Source: Viridothelium virens (taxonomy: Eukaryota > Ascomycota > Dothideomycetes > Trypetheliales > Trypetheliaceae). From it: a DNA stretch of 64,000 nucleotides. The notes under the pieces were generated by a model. That model worked only from the letters and a program-made list of their open reading frames with translations. It had not been told where the DNA came from and did no database searches. Where the stretch lies: contig ML991786.1 in the NCBI GenBank assembly GCA_010094025.1, positions 1 through 64,000 on the forward strand, read 5' to 3'. Shown piece by piece: positions 1-10,946 of the stretch; positions within the stretch are counted from its first letter, which is position 1, and every line of letters begins with the position of its first letter. Position numbers and translations under genes: made by a program.

Positions 1-314
1 GGTGTAAGCCTTACGTACGACTTTTGTGCGTAGTCTAAACCTAATTTGGCTAGTATCTCGCTTATTTTCAGCTGCAGGCAAAATATCATACTATGACATT
101 ATTCATGACTATTCATGCTATTCCTAGGTATGATTATGCTATGCTATGCACTTATGCTATTTATCTCTGAGGCAGCTGCTGACCTCGCTGCTGGAAATGG
201 AAGAGGTCAAATCGTCCTCTAGTAAGTCATTGCTACAACCGCATTTATACAAAAACTCTCGGCTCCGAAATATATTGTCCGGATAATTACGATACAAGCC
301 CGACTGAAACAGAG
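1..314. other. Window edge and 3' flank of the AAA+ ATPase gene
   Basis: No coding region can be supported here. The AAA+ gene on the minus strand ends with a TAA at 317..315, so this stretch is its downstream flank and probably holds its 3' untranslated region and terminator. I see no repeat, tRNA or clear poly(A) signal that I would defend. Confidence 0.5.
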
Positions 315-3300
315 TTACTTCAATGTCGAGTCCCTAGCTACATGTTGGTTGGACTTGTCGTCTCTATTCCCTAGCTTCATTGCAAGGTCTGCATCCTCCA
401 GACCCTCATGCGTGTCTCTAATGTACTGCTTGAATGCAGTAGACATGCGGACGACTTGAGCGAGATGTGTTTCGGTGATCTCCGGAATACAGTCTTTCTC
501 AGGCTTACCTTTTTCTCGAGCCTCATTCGCGTCAAAAACTGCAAGCGCGACGGCCGTTTGGAACGCTATGTTATCAGATTCAGCTTATGCTGCCTAAGTT
601 AATGTTGGAAGCTATCAGCTTACCATTCCGAATCTCACGTCCGTTCCAATTCAGCGCTCTCACATCCTCATCTTTCTGAACGTACCTCTTCGCTTCCCTT
701 TCAAACGTAATCTCTGGACCGCCATTTTTATGGTCCACGATAAGCTTGCGGAAGAGGCCATCCCAAATCTGCACTCGCGCGTCATTATCTAGAGGTTCGT
801 AGCCAATGGATACATGGATTCGAGACAAAAATGCCTCGTCGAAATGTCCGACTCGATTAGTTGTCAAGAACAAAATACCCTGAAAGTATTCCAGCGCTCT
901 TAGGAAGACTGTAAACCTATCATTAGCTTCAGTCCTGGACAAACCCCTGGATCATTACCTGAGACAATGCTGTTTCTCATAAGATCGTTCGTAGAGCGTC
1001 GTTCAAGATAGACATCAGCTTCATCGAGCAAGACAATTCCATCCCACAGCTTTGCATTCTTAAAAAATCGAAGCAAGTTGTATTCAAGCTCGTCCGGCTG
1101 GTGACCCAGATCAGCCGCGGTAATACTCAGAAGAGGTCTGCGAGTGAATTCTGCGATAGATTCTAGAATTGCATCATTTTTAGCTTAATAAGTATCCAAT
1201 AGCAGAGATACTTACCAGCCGTTAGTGTTTTCCCGGTTCCAGGCGGCCCGTGTAGTAAAAATATCTGGCCCTCGCCTTTACCGCGAATCAAATCAGCTTT
1301 GAAGAGCTCGTTTGAATCGTACTTGTCTGTATACGTCTTTGCAATTGCCTTTATCGTTTTTTTGTTGCTCTCAGGGCGTAGCACAAGTTGATCAATGGCG
1401 TCTGTCACAATCCGAGGCTCGTCCAGACCACCAATGTCGACATAATCTAGAACGACTTAGGAAGGCTGGATGCTAGGACTCCAAGATGCTTACCATAGGT
1501 TCGATCTTTTAAAATAAACCCAAACATGTGAGAACTGCAAACTAGGTATTGATGCTCTGATAGGTCTTGAACTTTTCTAGGATCAATCTCATCATAGTCA
1601 CCGAACGTTACGGGTATGTATTCCTCTTTTGGATCCAGTGCCTTAGCACACGGATTGCATTCACATCGAGCGCATCGAGCTTGCGTTCCTATGCCCTGAA
1701 GAGTTGAACAGACAGCACAGTCTTTCTCATGTTCGTTGGTGCAACCGAAATGCCAAGATATCATTTCCGAGAACTCGGTGGCATTCCACGGTCTGGATTC
1801 GTGCTCAACAACGACTCGGGTTCGGTTGTACTAGAAGGTCTCTCAAGTTACCGTGGAAGTCAAATCAGACTTAGAGACGGAGAGAGATTGAACAATTGCT
1901 CACATTCTTCCATCCTGGCTTCAGCCCAATTCCGGTGTACTCCAGGTATGCTGGGCCCCTCGAATATGCAAAGAACTGCTTACCACGCGCAATCAATTCT
2001 TTCCTCCTAGCACCTTCATCGTGAGTATCATGAAATTGAGTTGGGAATACCGGGAGAGACAGTATGTCCAGCTCGTTGTCGAACACCGGCACTTGAATAA
2101 TCTTTGACTTTCGCCGGATGACTTTCCCGTCAAAGACTAAACTCCAGACACGAACGCTATAGCTCGAAGGCATGACGGCCCATCGCGAGTAAGACGCGTG
2201 ATTAACTCCTCCGCCTACCGAGTCAACAACATATGCATTCAACTGGTTCTGTTCTGATACGTAAACGTCACATCCAGGCTTCACAAGTAACCAAAATCCT
2301 GCGAAGGTCACTGTAGGAGTTGCCTTTTTCAATCCAGCTTCGAATGCAGCGAGTTGAATGGTTGGCTCATTGTAGAGGTACTCAATAAGAATGTCAATGT
2401 GGCGGTCGCATTCTTCGTTGTAGTCACTCGTATGCATGGCTCGTAGTCCAACAGTTGGTGTTTTGTACGCCATTAGATCTTCTTTGTAGTGGAAAAGATC
2501 ATGGTAAGGGTATGGGAAGGCTCCCTCTTTGAAGATGTCAACTTTACCATGAATGGGCGCATTCGAAGAATACTTTACGACTGCGCGTAGAGCATTCAGC
2601 AAAGAGGCTGAGTGTACATGGAGCACCGTGTCGCCCTGAACGTCTCTTTTTCCTAGCTTCGGCGCCGCTTTCGATCCCTTTTTTGGAAGTGTTACGTTCT
2701 CATAGTCTCCAAACGTAATAGTCTTCACTTCCTCTATAACTGAATGTTCGCCCAAACTGTCTTTCCTGAATTCGATTGCGACAGGATTATCGTAATAGTT
2801 GCTGTGTAAGAACTTATCAGGCTCGCTGGAATATCTCGATTTGACATAGTAGTCAACCCTGTAGGTCGTCTTTGAACTGTCTCCGGTCCTCATTACTTCT
2901 TTCTCCATCTCCTCCCTTGCTTCTGGTATATTTGGTCCAGATGGCTTTGCTGCATACTTTTCTGATTCCGAGTCGTCGTCGTGTGAGCCAAGACGTATGC
3001 GTACCGACATGTTTGGTTCAATCAGGGAGCTCCAATACCGGGGAAGAACTCGTCTTTCATATACTGAAAGTTCAAAATCTCCTTCATCTATCTTTTTCTG
3101 GGCTTCCATATCGTCCTCGTAAGTGGATCGAATTGCCTTTTTCATATCCTACGAAAAATGAGTACAAATTGCAAGAAAGAATTCTCCCATACCTTCCATT
3201 CCTCGCACTGGGCCCATGGTATTAGGAACGACGGCCCTCTACGTATTTGATATCTATCACTTGGGTCCAGTCCTTCGTCATGCTCCAGGAAAATCCGTCT

Positions 3301-3770
3301 TGGGTCCCGAAAAGGAAGACATGCCGTGAGAGGGCCGTCAACGTGGCCGTCTGGACCATTCTCGGCCGAAAAATCCTCCACTGAGAACTTGGTGATCATG
3401 TTATCTTGCCAATCATACCATACAGTTTCTCCAACCGGAATCAGGCAACCGCCGTTCAAAGTCTGCAACTGGATGCCCACCTTTGGCTCCGTGCCTGGGA
3501 ATCAAGCTACCATGTCAGAAAAGATGAATATACAACCTCATCACAGGCTTGCCGCAAATGTCTCATGCTAAACGTACGGGTTTTGATGCTTTCGCTATTT
3601 CCAGCCGAGGAAAGGGCAGTAAGCTCTGGTCGCTCATTGGTCTTGGCGTTTTCTGCGGTCGAGGTGGCAGGTCCTTTAGACTCCGGCGTTGGCTGCAGGC
3701 CGGTACGTTCATTGCTGTTGAGATTTGTGATTTCATTACTGGACCGATTTTCTCCGCGCTCAAAGACCAT
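315..3770 (-). CDS. DUF7025 and AAA+ ATPase domain protein
   Basis: Predicted 1015-residue P-loop ATPase. My eight-exon model is 3770-3578, 3494-3193, 3148-1904, 1830-1494, 1446-1216, 1162-959, 908-624 and 565-315. It keeps phase at every junction and totals a whole number of codons. The N-terminal two thirds resembles the fungal DUF7025 region and ends with the family-like stretch around LVCSSHMFGFILKDRTY. The AAA+ core follows: Walker A GPPGTGKT near 1240, Walker B GIVLLDEADVYLERR near 1020, then a sensor and arginine-finger stretch (TTNRVGHFDEAFLSRIHV) and a helical lid to the C-terminus. Proteins of this family are common in filamentous fungi and lack an assigned substrate; remodelling of a protein partner is the generic AAA+ inference. 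It stands head to head with a DUF7708 gene 422 bases away. The first exon is the least certain: the sequence upstream to about 4060 stays open in another frame, so the true start could lie further out. Confidence 0.85.
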
Positions 3771-4192
3771 TGTTGAAAGTATTCGATTAGGGCTGAGAGA
3801 TTTCCGTTCTTACAGATATCAATGAAGTTGCGCGCAAGAGGCCAATTGTAAATTGAGCGTTGTATTGTACACGGCACAAGGCTGAAGAACGATCTGCAGA
3901 AATAGAACAATAAGTTGGGAAAATCGTGGGGCCAACGGATGACAACTGGCATCGGGCTGTATATCTGTGTGGGGTCCGCATGGACCGACGAGGCTGGGAG
4001 AGTCATGGGGCTGGAAGCGCTCAGCCTCACTGGAGTACTGGATGAGGTCAATTCCTGCACGCTAGGTTTTGGCGAGCCTGCGGATTTGGATCAAACACAT
4101 TTCACAATACTCTTGAAGTAAAAAGAGCGACAACATTGCTTAAGCGAAAAACAGGAAAATAGGACATGAGTTTCTTCTAGAATCGGAACTGG
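3771..4192. promoter_or_regulatory. Shared promoter region of the divergent AAA+ / DUF7708 pair
   Basis: These 422 bases separate two start codons that point away from each other, so both promoters must lie here unless the AAA+ gene starts further upstream. I see no convincing TATA box or operator. Part of the stretch (to about 4060 on the minus strand) is open reading frame, which is why the AAA+ start is not settled. Confidence 0.4.
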
Positions 4193-6205
4193 ATGGCTTC
4201 AACTCACGAACGGGACACAGATACATTGTGGCTGGAAAGTCGGGGTGTCGTGCGTCGATTCACAGACGAGCTTACAGGCACTACTGCGCTGGAGCTGCAG
4301 GTTCAAGCAGCGCAAGTGGAAAGTGATGAGGAAGAAGACAAGGAAAACCGACAGCGCTTGAAGCTACTCTATGAAGATTCGTCAAAGGATAAGCCACTGT
4401 AAGAACAGATAAGACCCAATACGAGAATCAGCCCTGATAGCTGCAGACCAGAGGACTTTGACGCCGCCGAGATTGCAAGACAGGAGCTTCAGAAAGTGCT
4501 TGAAGCTTTTAGAAAAGAAGCCAAACTGACGTGGCGACAACGTCTAGGCAGTACAAGCAAATCTGCAAAGACTAAAGCTATCGACGTGTTAGAGATATCT
4601 AACGAGACAAATTTCAATCAGCTAAAGAACACTATTGACACGCTGGAGGATAGTTGGAAACGAGAAAATGGAGTAGTAAGTTGATCCAAGTACAAACTCT
4701 GCATCGTGTGCTGAAAGGAAGGTGAGGTGTACAACGCATTCAAGAAAGTGGCGGGAACTTTTGAGGAACACCGAACAATCTTAAAGATGTTTCCATCAGA
4801 GAACAACTACGCGTCTGTTATATGCGGAAGCCTTTCTTGTCTTCTCAAGGTAGGGCATAACTCCAGATCTCAAGTGTTCTATCGAGACGACTGCTGACTT
4901 TAGCAGGCTGCAAAAAATCACACTGATATTGCTGTGCTGCTCTCGGAGTCGATAGCTAGCGTCTCAGATGAAGTTTCAAGGTGCTCCAAATGGCTGTTGA
5001 TAATTAGGACCAGAGACGTGAGAGCAATTTTGGCAGGTATTTATGCCCGTATGTTCAAGTTCTACGGAGATACTATGGAATGGTATCTTCGTTCGAAGCT
5101 TGGTAGAGCAATCCAATCATTTAATGAGAATCTCAAGGACCAGTATGATAGCGCAATCACGGCCATCAGGACACAAATCAAGGAATTGTATCGAGAGGCT
5201 TTCATCGCCAACGGCGCTATGACGGCCATAGTACACGCCGACGTCGAAGCTTTGAAGAGGCAGTCGCGCCGCCAGCGGAACAGATATGCTCCACAAGACT
5301 TTGTAGCCGGACACCGGATGGCGCGTATGCTAGAAGCGACTTGGATGGAAGTCCAATCCCTCAAGTGGACGATCGAGTCCACGGAACGGAGACTTTTGGC
5401 AAGGCCGCCAGAGGCTTGCCGACAAGATCTAGCTACTACATGTATAAGCCGATCCCAAGCTCGAACACTTGCTGATGTCTTCAAGTCGTATATAATAGGC
5501 GATGAAGGGCATGCCCTTCTCAGCACCGGGTCATTGTGGAAAGCCGAAGATAAGATTTTATACAGGCTTCGACAATGGATGGCGGAAGACGAAACGTCGC
5601 GCACTCTTTGGATTTCTACTCCCTTTGAAGCGGGCGTCACTCTAAGTGGATCTTCAGCCGCAGCCTTGAGCACATTGGCAGCTGCGCTGCAAGCTGAGAC
5701 ACCTATTATCTCGCATTTCTGCCAGCGGCCTCGCCGAGACCAAACGCGTAATGGCATGACGATTGAACAAGTTGGAACGATTGGATTGGTTTATAGTTTG
5801 ATATACCAATTACTTCAGTTCAACAGTGAGGAGGAAGAGCTAGATCTCAAAGAAAAGGATATCGCAGCATTAGACGGAACTGATATATCTTGGGACTCAA
5901 GCTTGCAAGTCCTGCGAGCCTTGATGGACCGTGCACCAGCACTGATGTTCTGTGTTATCGATGGTCTGAATGATCTGGCGTGGATGGATGATGGTGATTG
6001 GTGCGGACAATTTCTAGAAGTACTGTTCGCTAGACAGCGAAAAGAGGGTATAGTATTCAATGTCCTTCTCACGACGACAGGGCAATCACGTACCCTTAGT
6101 TCTTATGTCCAGTCTAAGGATCGATGCATGGGAACGAAGAAGGCCACAGAAGTGTTAAGATGGGGGAGCAAAATTGGCTTGACAGGGACCATGCCAAGTC
6201 ACTAA
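4193..6205 (+). CDS. DUF7708 STAND-like protein with degenerate P-loop
   Basis: Predicted 621-residue protein from four exons: 4193-4398, 4447-4675, 4718-4849 and 4907-6205. Every junction has GT-AG ends and keeps phase. The first half is helical and matches what I know of the fungal DUF7708 region. The second half reads like a nephrocystin/NACHT-type NTPase: a segment where Walker A is expected (WISTPFEAGVTLSGSSAA, near 5610-5660), a conserved run AETPIISHFCQRPRR, and a Walker B-like LMFCVIDGLNDL near 5945-5980. The P-loop lacks the GxxxxGK[ST] signature, so ATP binding may be lost or altered; similar degenerate loops occur in this family as I remember it. The protein ends soon after the Walker B region, with no C-terminal repeats such as ankyrin or WD. 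The divergent DUF7025/AAA+ neighbour suggests shared expression. Biological role is unknown; a scaffold or sensor role is inference. Confidence 0.8.
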
Positions 6206-6866
6206 TCTGTGTTCAGCAACTTCAATGCCATGCTATGATAAGTGTCTTTCTGTGTAATAAAGTGCATGGAGAAATTTTTTTTAAAAAAGGTCTACAGCCA
6301 CGTCTGAAGAGCAGAGTGCTCGGATTTATAAACCATCGCTCAAGCAACGGCGCTCTAAGGGCTGGGAGAAGGCCTAAGCAGGATTGACTTAGCGGATAGA
6401 CGCTTCAAAACTTGCCGTAGACAATACCTGTCATGGATAGAGAAGAAAGATTTCTAGCCGGAAAATACTTCACTGACATGTTACTGGCTTTGGAGACATT
6501 GAATAAGCTCGTCATCTCAAGTGTTTGATCTGACAAAAGCCTGGAAGATAGCTCGCAAAGTGATATAAGGTTGGTTATGATAAAAGACCCACATCAATCT
6601 TTGGCTTTCTGATGGTTGTTCCAGCAGGACGATCATTGTGTCGACGCATCTCTTGGGACTTTATGAAATTCTGTGATGCCAGGGTTGTGTGATTGTCTTA
6701 CTCTAAAATGATTTCCTCACCGTGATTATCCGAGGATGAGTCAAGAAGGTGACGTCGAAATTCTGCCCCGAGCTACTGCCCATCAGCGCCAAACCTCCAT
6801 CCCCAAAATGCATCCCTCCATACTCTCGCCCTTTCCCCGGGCCAAATTTCTGCTTCATCGATTGGT
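6206..6866. other. Intergenic region between the DUF7708 gene and CAF16
   Basis: No coding sequence supported. It should hold the DUF7708 3' end and the CAF16 promoter. A T-run directly followed by an A-run lies near 6278-6292. Short open frames around 6736-6866 run into the CAF16 start but resemble nothing I know. Confidence 0.4.
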
Positions 6867-7791
6867 ATGGCGGAGGAACCATTCAATGCCGCCGAGGGCT
6901 CTCCCTCCATCCAGGTCAATGGCCTGAGCTATGCCTTCCCAGACGGCAGCACCGGCCTGAAAGACGTCACCCTCGACCTTCCCGCCGGAAGCCGCACCCT
7001 CCTCATCGGAGGCAAGCCTTTCCATCCAAACCCGTTCAGCCTCTCCGACTAACTCCCACGCAGCTAATGGCGCCGGCAAAACCACCCTCCTCCGCCTCCT
7101 CTCGGGCAAACGCATGGCCCCGGCCTCCACCATACGCATCGCCGACGTCGATCCTTTCACCACAGGTCTCGAAGGTGTCACCTACCTCGGCCTCGAATGG
7201 GTCTTGAACCCGATTGTACGGACTGACATTGCCGTGCCCGCGCTGCTGTCCTCCGTGGGTGGCGACGTCTATACTGCGCGCCGCGACGAGTTGGTGCAGG
7301 TGTTGGATGTGGATCTGGGTTGGAGGATGCATACGGTGAGTGATGGGGAGAGGAGGCGGGTGCAATTGGCGATGGGGCTGCTGCGGCCGTGGCGGGTTTT
7401 GCTGTTGGATGAGATCACGGTGGATCTGGACTTGTTGAGTCGGAGGAATTTCCTGCAATGGTTGAAGAGGGAAACGGAGACGAGGGAGTGTACGGTGGTG
7501 TATGCGACGCATATCCTGGACAATCTGGCTGGTTGGCCGACTCATTTGGTGCATATGTGCTTGGGGAGGGTGAAGAGTTGGGGTGGGGTGGAGGAGATGA
7601 CGAAAGGCCTGGAGGAGGCAGATAGTGGAGCAAGGGGAGATAGCCAGCTAGGAAGGCTGGTACTGAAGTGGCTACAGGAGGATCTTGAAGAAAGGGGCCC
7701 AAGAAACGGGAGGATGGGAGAGGGGAAGACGTATGAGTCGTTTGAGGGGAAGGGTGGTTACGGGCAGGAGAGCAAGATGGCTGTACGGTGA
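6867..7791 (+). CDS. CAF16: CAF16-like soluble ABC ATPase
   Basis: Predicted 290-residue stand-alone ABC ATPase with no membrane segment, the size of yeast Caf16, which is associated with the Ccr4-Not complex that controls transcription and mRNA decay. Exons are 6867-7011 and 7064-7791. The intron uses a GC donor (GCAAGC) and an AG acceptor, and it falls inside Walker A: joining the exons gives IGANGAGKTTLLRLLSGK. The ABC signature is VSDGERRRVQLAMGLL near 7340-7390, and Walker B with the D-loop is VLLLDEITVDLD near 7395-7432. A switch histidine follows in VVYATHILDNL. The start ATG at 6867 is preferred because the family N-terminus (SIQVNGLSYAFPDG) follows closely. The C-terminal Gly/Glu-rich tail is poorly conserved. 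The next gene, TOM22, faces it from the other strand 1.5 kb away. Confidence 0.92.
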
Positions 7792-9285
7792 GTAGGGCAT
7801 GAGCGCCGCATGGCAGTGTCACGGAGGTCTGCGAGCTTTATCGCAATTATCGAGCGGTCCTATTGACTTATTCAACTGTAGGGTTGGGGGCCGGCATTTT
7901 GGAAAGTTCAACAGCATCATGATACCCTTCAACGGCATTTGTGGCATTGGCGCCTTTCTCGGAGTAATCACTGAATATTTTTCCAAGAGTTGTTGACAGA
8001 GAAATGATCTATAGCATGAAACAGAATATTGCATAACGTACGTAAACAGTCAAGAATTAAGCCTAGAAAGCGACGCCAACGGTAAAACAGAAGAATTGCA
8101 GATTTACTCGATGATTTCAATATCCATAGCTTTGAGTCAGTAGGCGCTATACGTGGAAGATTCACGAGAATGAATCAAATGCTGAAAATACCAACGACTA
8201 AGAGAATACAAGGATCAGTCGCCGTGTATTCTTCATCCTTCTCAGGGATGACTCCTTTTTGATCGATCTTTTGCTGACAGTCTCTCCTAATCTAACAGTG
8301 CTAATTGGACCAACGATCCTGAATTAGCCTTGGTTCATGAGATGCACGCCCGGTCTGCCAATCTACCATTGAAAGAGGGGGGAGGGGGGTGGTTGCGACA
8401 CCGCAATAGTATCCTTACTACAAAGGGTCCCTGCTTCTTCAGCCTTGGCGTCTCATCTTCCCAAACGTGACTTGCCGAGTAGCTGGTACTCCAAGCCCAC
8501 GAAGCTCTTTAAAAAATTTCATATCGAGCAAGTCCAACTTCTGGCCCGAATATCGGCAATGGTCTTTCGCCCATAATTGCATGTCCGCACGACTTATTCT
8601 TCCTCTCCGAACCCTCGTGCCGCTCATCTAGACTTGGTACCTGTCCTTCGATGAGCGTCGAAACCTCCACTTTCGTAGTCAATTCACTGGTCAAGGAATT
8701 CGACTCTCTGTCAATATCCAAGCTGGATTTAAAATCCAGTAGAGGCCCAGAGTTTTCTCAGGTACTTGCGCTTTTTTTTCTTGTCTGATCGATATCAACG
8801 ATTGGCTTAATCTCTCTTCCGCTGCTGCTAAAGATTTTCAATGGTGTGCTTATAGGAAATAGTGATAGGAAGGTTATCATACAAAACGGCAAATGGCAGC
8901 TCCCGGACGATCTCATCGAACAATTTGCTGAGCACTGATATACCGAATGCATATGTGACTGGACAAATCAGCCAGGTCATGTCAGCGACGGTAGCAACTG
9001 ACTGCTTTTAGATCGCAATCTATCGGTCAGTCACAATCTGCCGGTCAATGCAATTGCATGTTACCGTCGAGTGTCCAAATCGCCCATACGAAGTGCAGCC
9101 CAGCGTCGTTAAGCGCTGGCCTTCGTAAGTCTTCGATCAGAATAGATAATGGTAAGTAACGAAGTTGAAAGAGAACTAGTTCTATAATGCATCGACTGAA
9201 GACTAATATGTACAATGTCAAGTCGATCACCTAAGATGTAGGATACAGCAGTAATTAGGAGTGGGGATGAAAAAGTTATGTTTTC
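7792..9285. other. Intergenic region, tail to tail between CAF16 and TOM22
   Basis: 1.5 kb between convergent genes. Short open frames exist (for example minus strand 8439-8721) but have no recognisable domain, start context or splice partners. A G-rich run lies near 8378-8392. I see no RNA gene or element. Confidence 0.4.
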
Positions 9286-9883
9286 TCATAATGCCGGTTT
9301 CGTCTGCTGTACCGCCTGGCCTGCACCTGCATTCGCTCCCTGGGTGAGGAGCTGTCAAAAAGTTAGCAATGTGCATCTGATTCACATTACTCGCCCTGGC
9401 GAAGTAGTCCTCAGAAAAGTAGCTCCCGAGTATACCATACGTACCTCATTCGCGCTCTGTTGCATTTTCATCTCCCGCTCCATCTCTTGCATCTGCTGCT
9501 CCTCAGCGAACGCGAGCGCCCACGGCACTCCCAAAAGCAGCGCACTCGTGCTCACAATCCAGAGTGTTTTGCCGCCAAGTAAGACGGCTTTCTTCCCATA
9601 TGAGTACACAGTGTCGAGTGTGGATGAGACGGCGCGACGGGTAGAAGGGGGCACGGCATCTCTGAGGGCATAGACGCGGTCAATGAAGGATTCGTCAAAG
9701 GGCACGGAGTCTTCCTCGGAAATGACAGAGTCTCAATGGCACAAAATTAGTATAAGATGCCATTATGCAAATGTGGGAGTATGGAGAAGTACCTTCATCG
9801 GTGTCCCAGTCGCCGTCGTCCTCTACTGGACCCTCCTGCGGTCTGTCGAGGTCTTCATCCTTGACTTCTTCGAGCTTGACCAT
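9286..9883 (-). CDS. TOM22: Mitochondrial import receptor subunit Tom22
   Basis: Predicted 147-residue outer-membrane receptor of the TOM complex, which takes presequence proteins from Tom20 and organises Tom40 pores. Exons are 9883-9793, 9731-9445 and 9351-9286; both introns have GT-AG ends and keep phase. The N-terminal cytosolic part is acidic (MVKLEEVKDED, then EEDSV), as expected for the presequence-binding face. A conserved stretch FIDRVYALRDAVPPSTRR leads into the single membrane anchor, with the family hallmark LLLGVPWALAFAEEQ. A short Gln/Gly-rich tail in the intermembrane space closes the protein. Length and topology fit fungal Tom22 well. It is divergent from a small unknown gene with 321 bases between starts. 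TOM40 lies 27 kb away in the same window. Confidence 0.95.
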
Positions 9884-10204
9884 CTTGCGTGTAAGCTGCT
9901 GCGACGATAGTGCTGGATAAGACCTTCGGGTAACAGTATTTATGGATTAGTGATGGAGCTTCATAGATGAAATTCTTAGTACGGAGTACGATACAGAAGT
10001 CCGAGCTCCATAGCCATGTAATTCTATTTCATACCCGATGTTCTGCCGGGGCAGGTGGTACGATACTCGTAGCCTCTGACGCAAAAGACCCCGAAAGTTG
10101 GCAAAACGCGATTATAGTTACGCGTCACAATAAATTCCTAAGTCATGAGATACTAGATTTCCTAGCGTTTGTCTTTTTCCTCTCAGTTCCCTTTACGTGC
10201 AAAG
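9884..10204. promoter_or_regulatory. Bidirectional promoter between TOM22 and a small unknown gene
   Basis: 321 bases between two divergent start codons must carry both promoters. No specific binding site is obvious to me. If the unknown gene at 10205 is co-expressed with TOM22, this is where it would be encoded. Confidence 0.45.
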
Positions 10205-10759
10205 ATGGCATCATCAACCTCTATCAACAGGGCGTCAACACCCACCTCAGGTAGCAAATCCACACCCCAGCCTGTGGTTGAGGTTGTTACGTTATCTGAT
10301 CTTACACAGCAAATACTGAGTAAGTGTCCGTGACAGGATTCTTTCCTCTCGTTTTCTCATCTCATCCATAGCAAATGCTGAAATCCTCTTCCCTCGAGAG
10401 GAGCATCTCCGAGTGGTAACCGCTCAAACGCCGTCAGGGCTTCTTTATCATTCTATGCTGGTAGCAGACAAACCACAGCCTAAAGAAGCACAGTACAAAA
10501 TCAACGATACTAAAATCGTCGTCAAGAGTCAGGGCACTCAAGAACGGCGAGGCGCCCTGATGGACCTTCTACAAGAGACTGAGCGGAGAGTTGGCAAAGA
10601 GTTGCTCAGTAAGCAATAGTGTATTTAAATCTTCCAATATGATCTATTAAGAATACCACAGCCCCACAAAAAGCGGCATTGGGCCAGAAGATGGCGACTT
10701 CAAGTCCCACTCCTCAGCGCAATCTTTCATTGCAGCAGAAGAGAGGACGGGCCACATAA
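10205..10759 (+). CDS. Small conserved-looking protein of unknown function
   Basis: Predicted 149-residue protein from three exons (10205-10319, 10372-10608, 10662-10759), all junctions GT-AG and in phase. The N-terminus is Ser/Thr-rich (MASSTSINRASTPTSG). A compact central part follows, with LTQQILTNAEILFPREEHL and DTKIVVKSQGTQERRGALMDLL, ending in a basic Gln-rich tail. There is no signal peptide, membrane segment or cysteine pattern. I do not recognise the family. Regular splicing, codon use and a position divergent from TOM22 argue for a real host gene. It ends tail to tail with the GTPBP1-like gene, 187 bases away. Confidence 0.7.
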
Positions 10760-10946
10760 TGAGTCTTTTGATTCTTAGCTAGTACAACCCAGGAAATACT
10801 CAGTAAAGCCTTGAGCTATACTCGCTACCGGAATGTCTTATTCTCTGTCAATGTCCTCAATACAAAGCCGAAGCCAACGTCACGATCTTCCCGATACAAC
10901 TCGTTATCGTTGCAAAAGACATTACTCATCAAGTATACGACATAAC

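Noticed and set aside
3563-4060. Extended first exon for the AAA+ gene in a Ser/Pro-rich frame
   Set aside because: It lies in a different frame from the exon that splices cleanly at 3578 and I could not find a convincing junction; kept only as a caveat on the start.
8439-8721. Two overlapping minus-strand frames with coding-like composition
   Set aside because: No family likeness and no in-phase splice to further exons.
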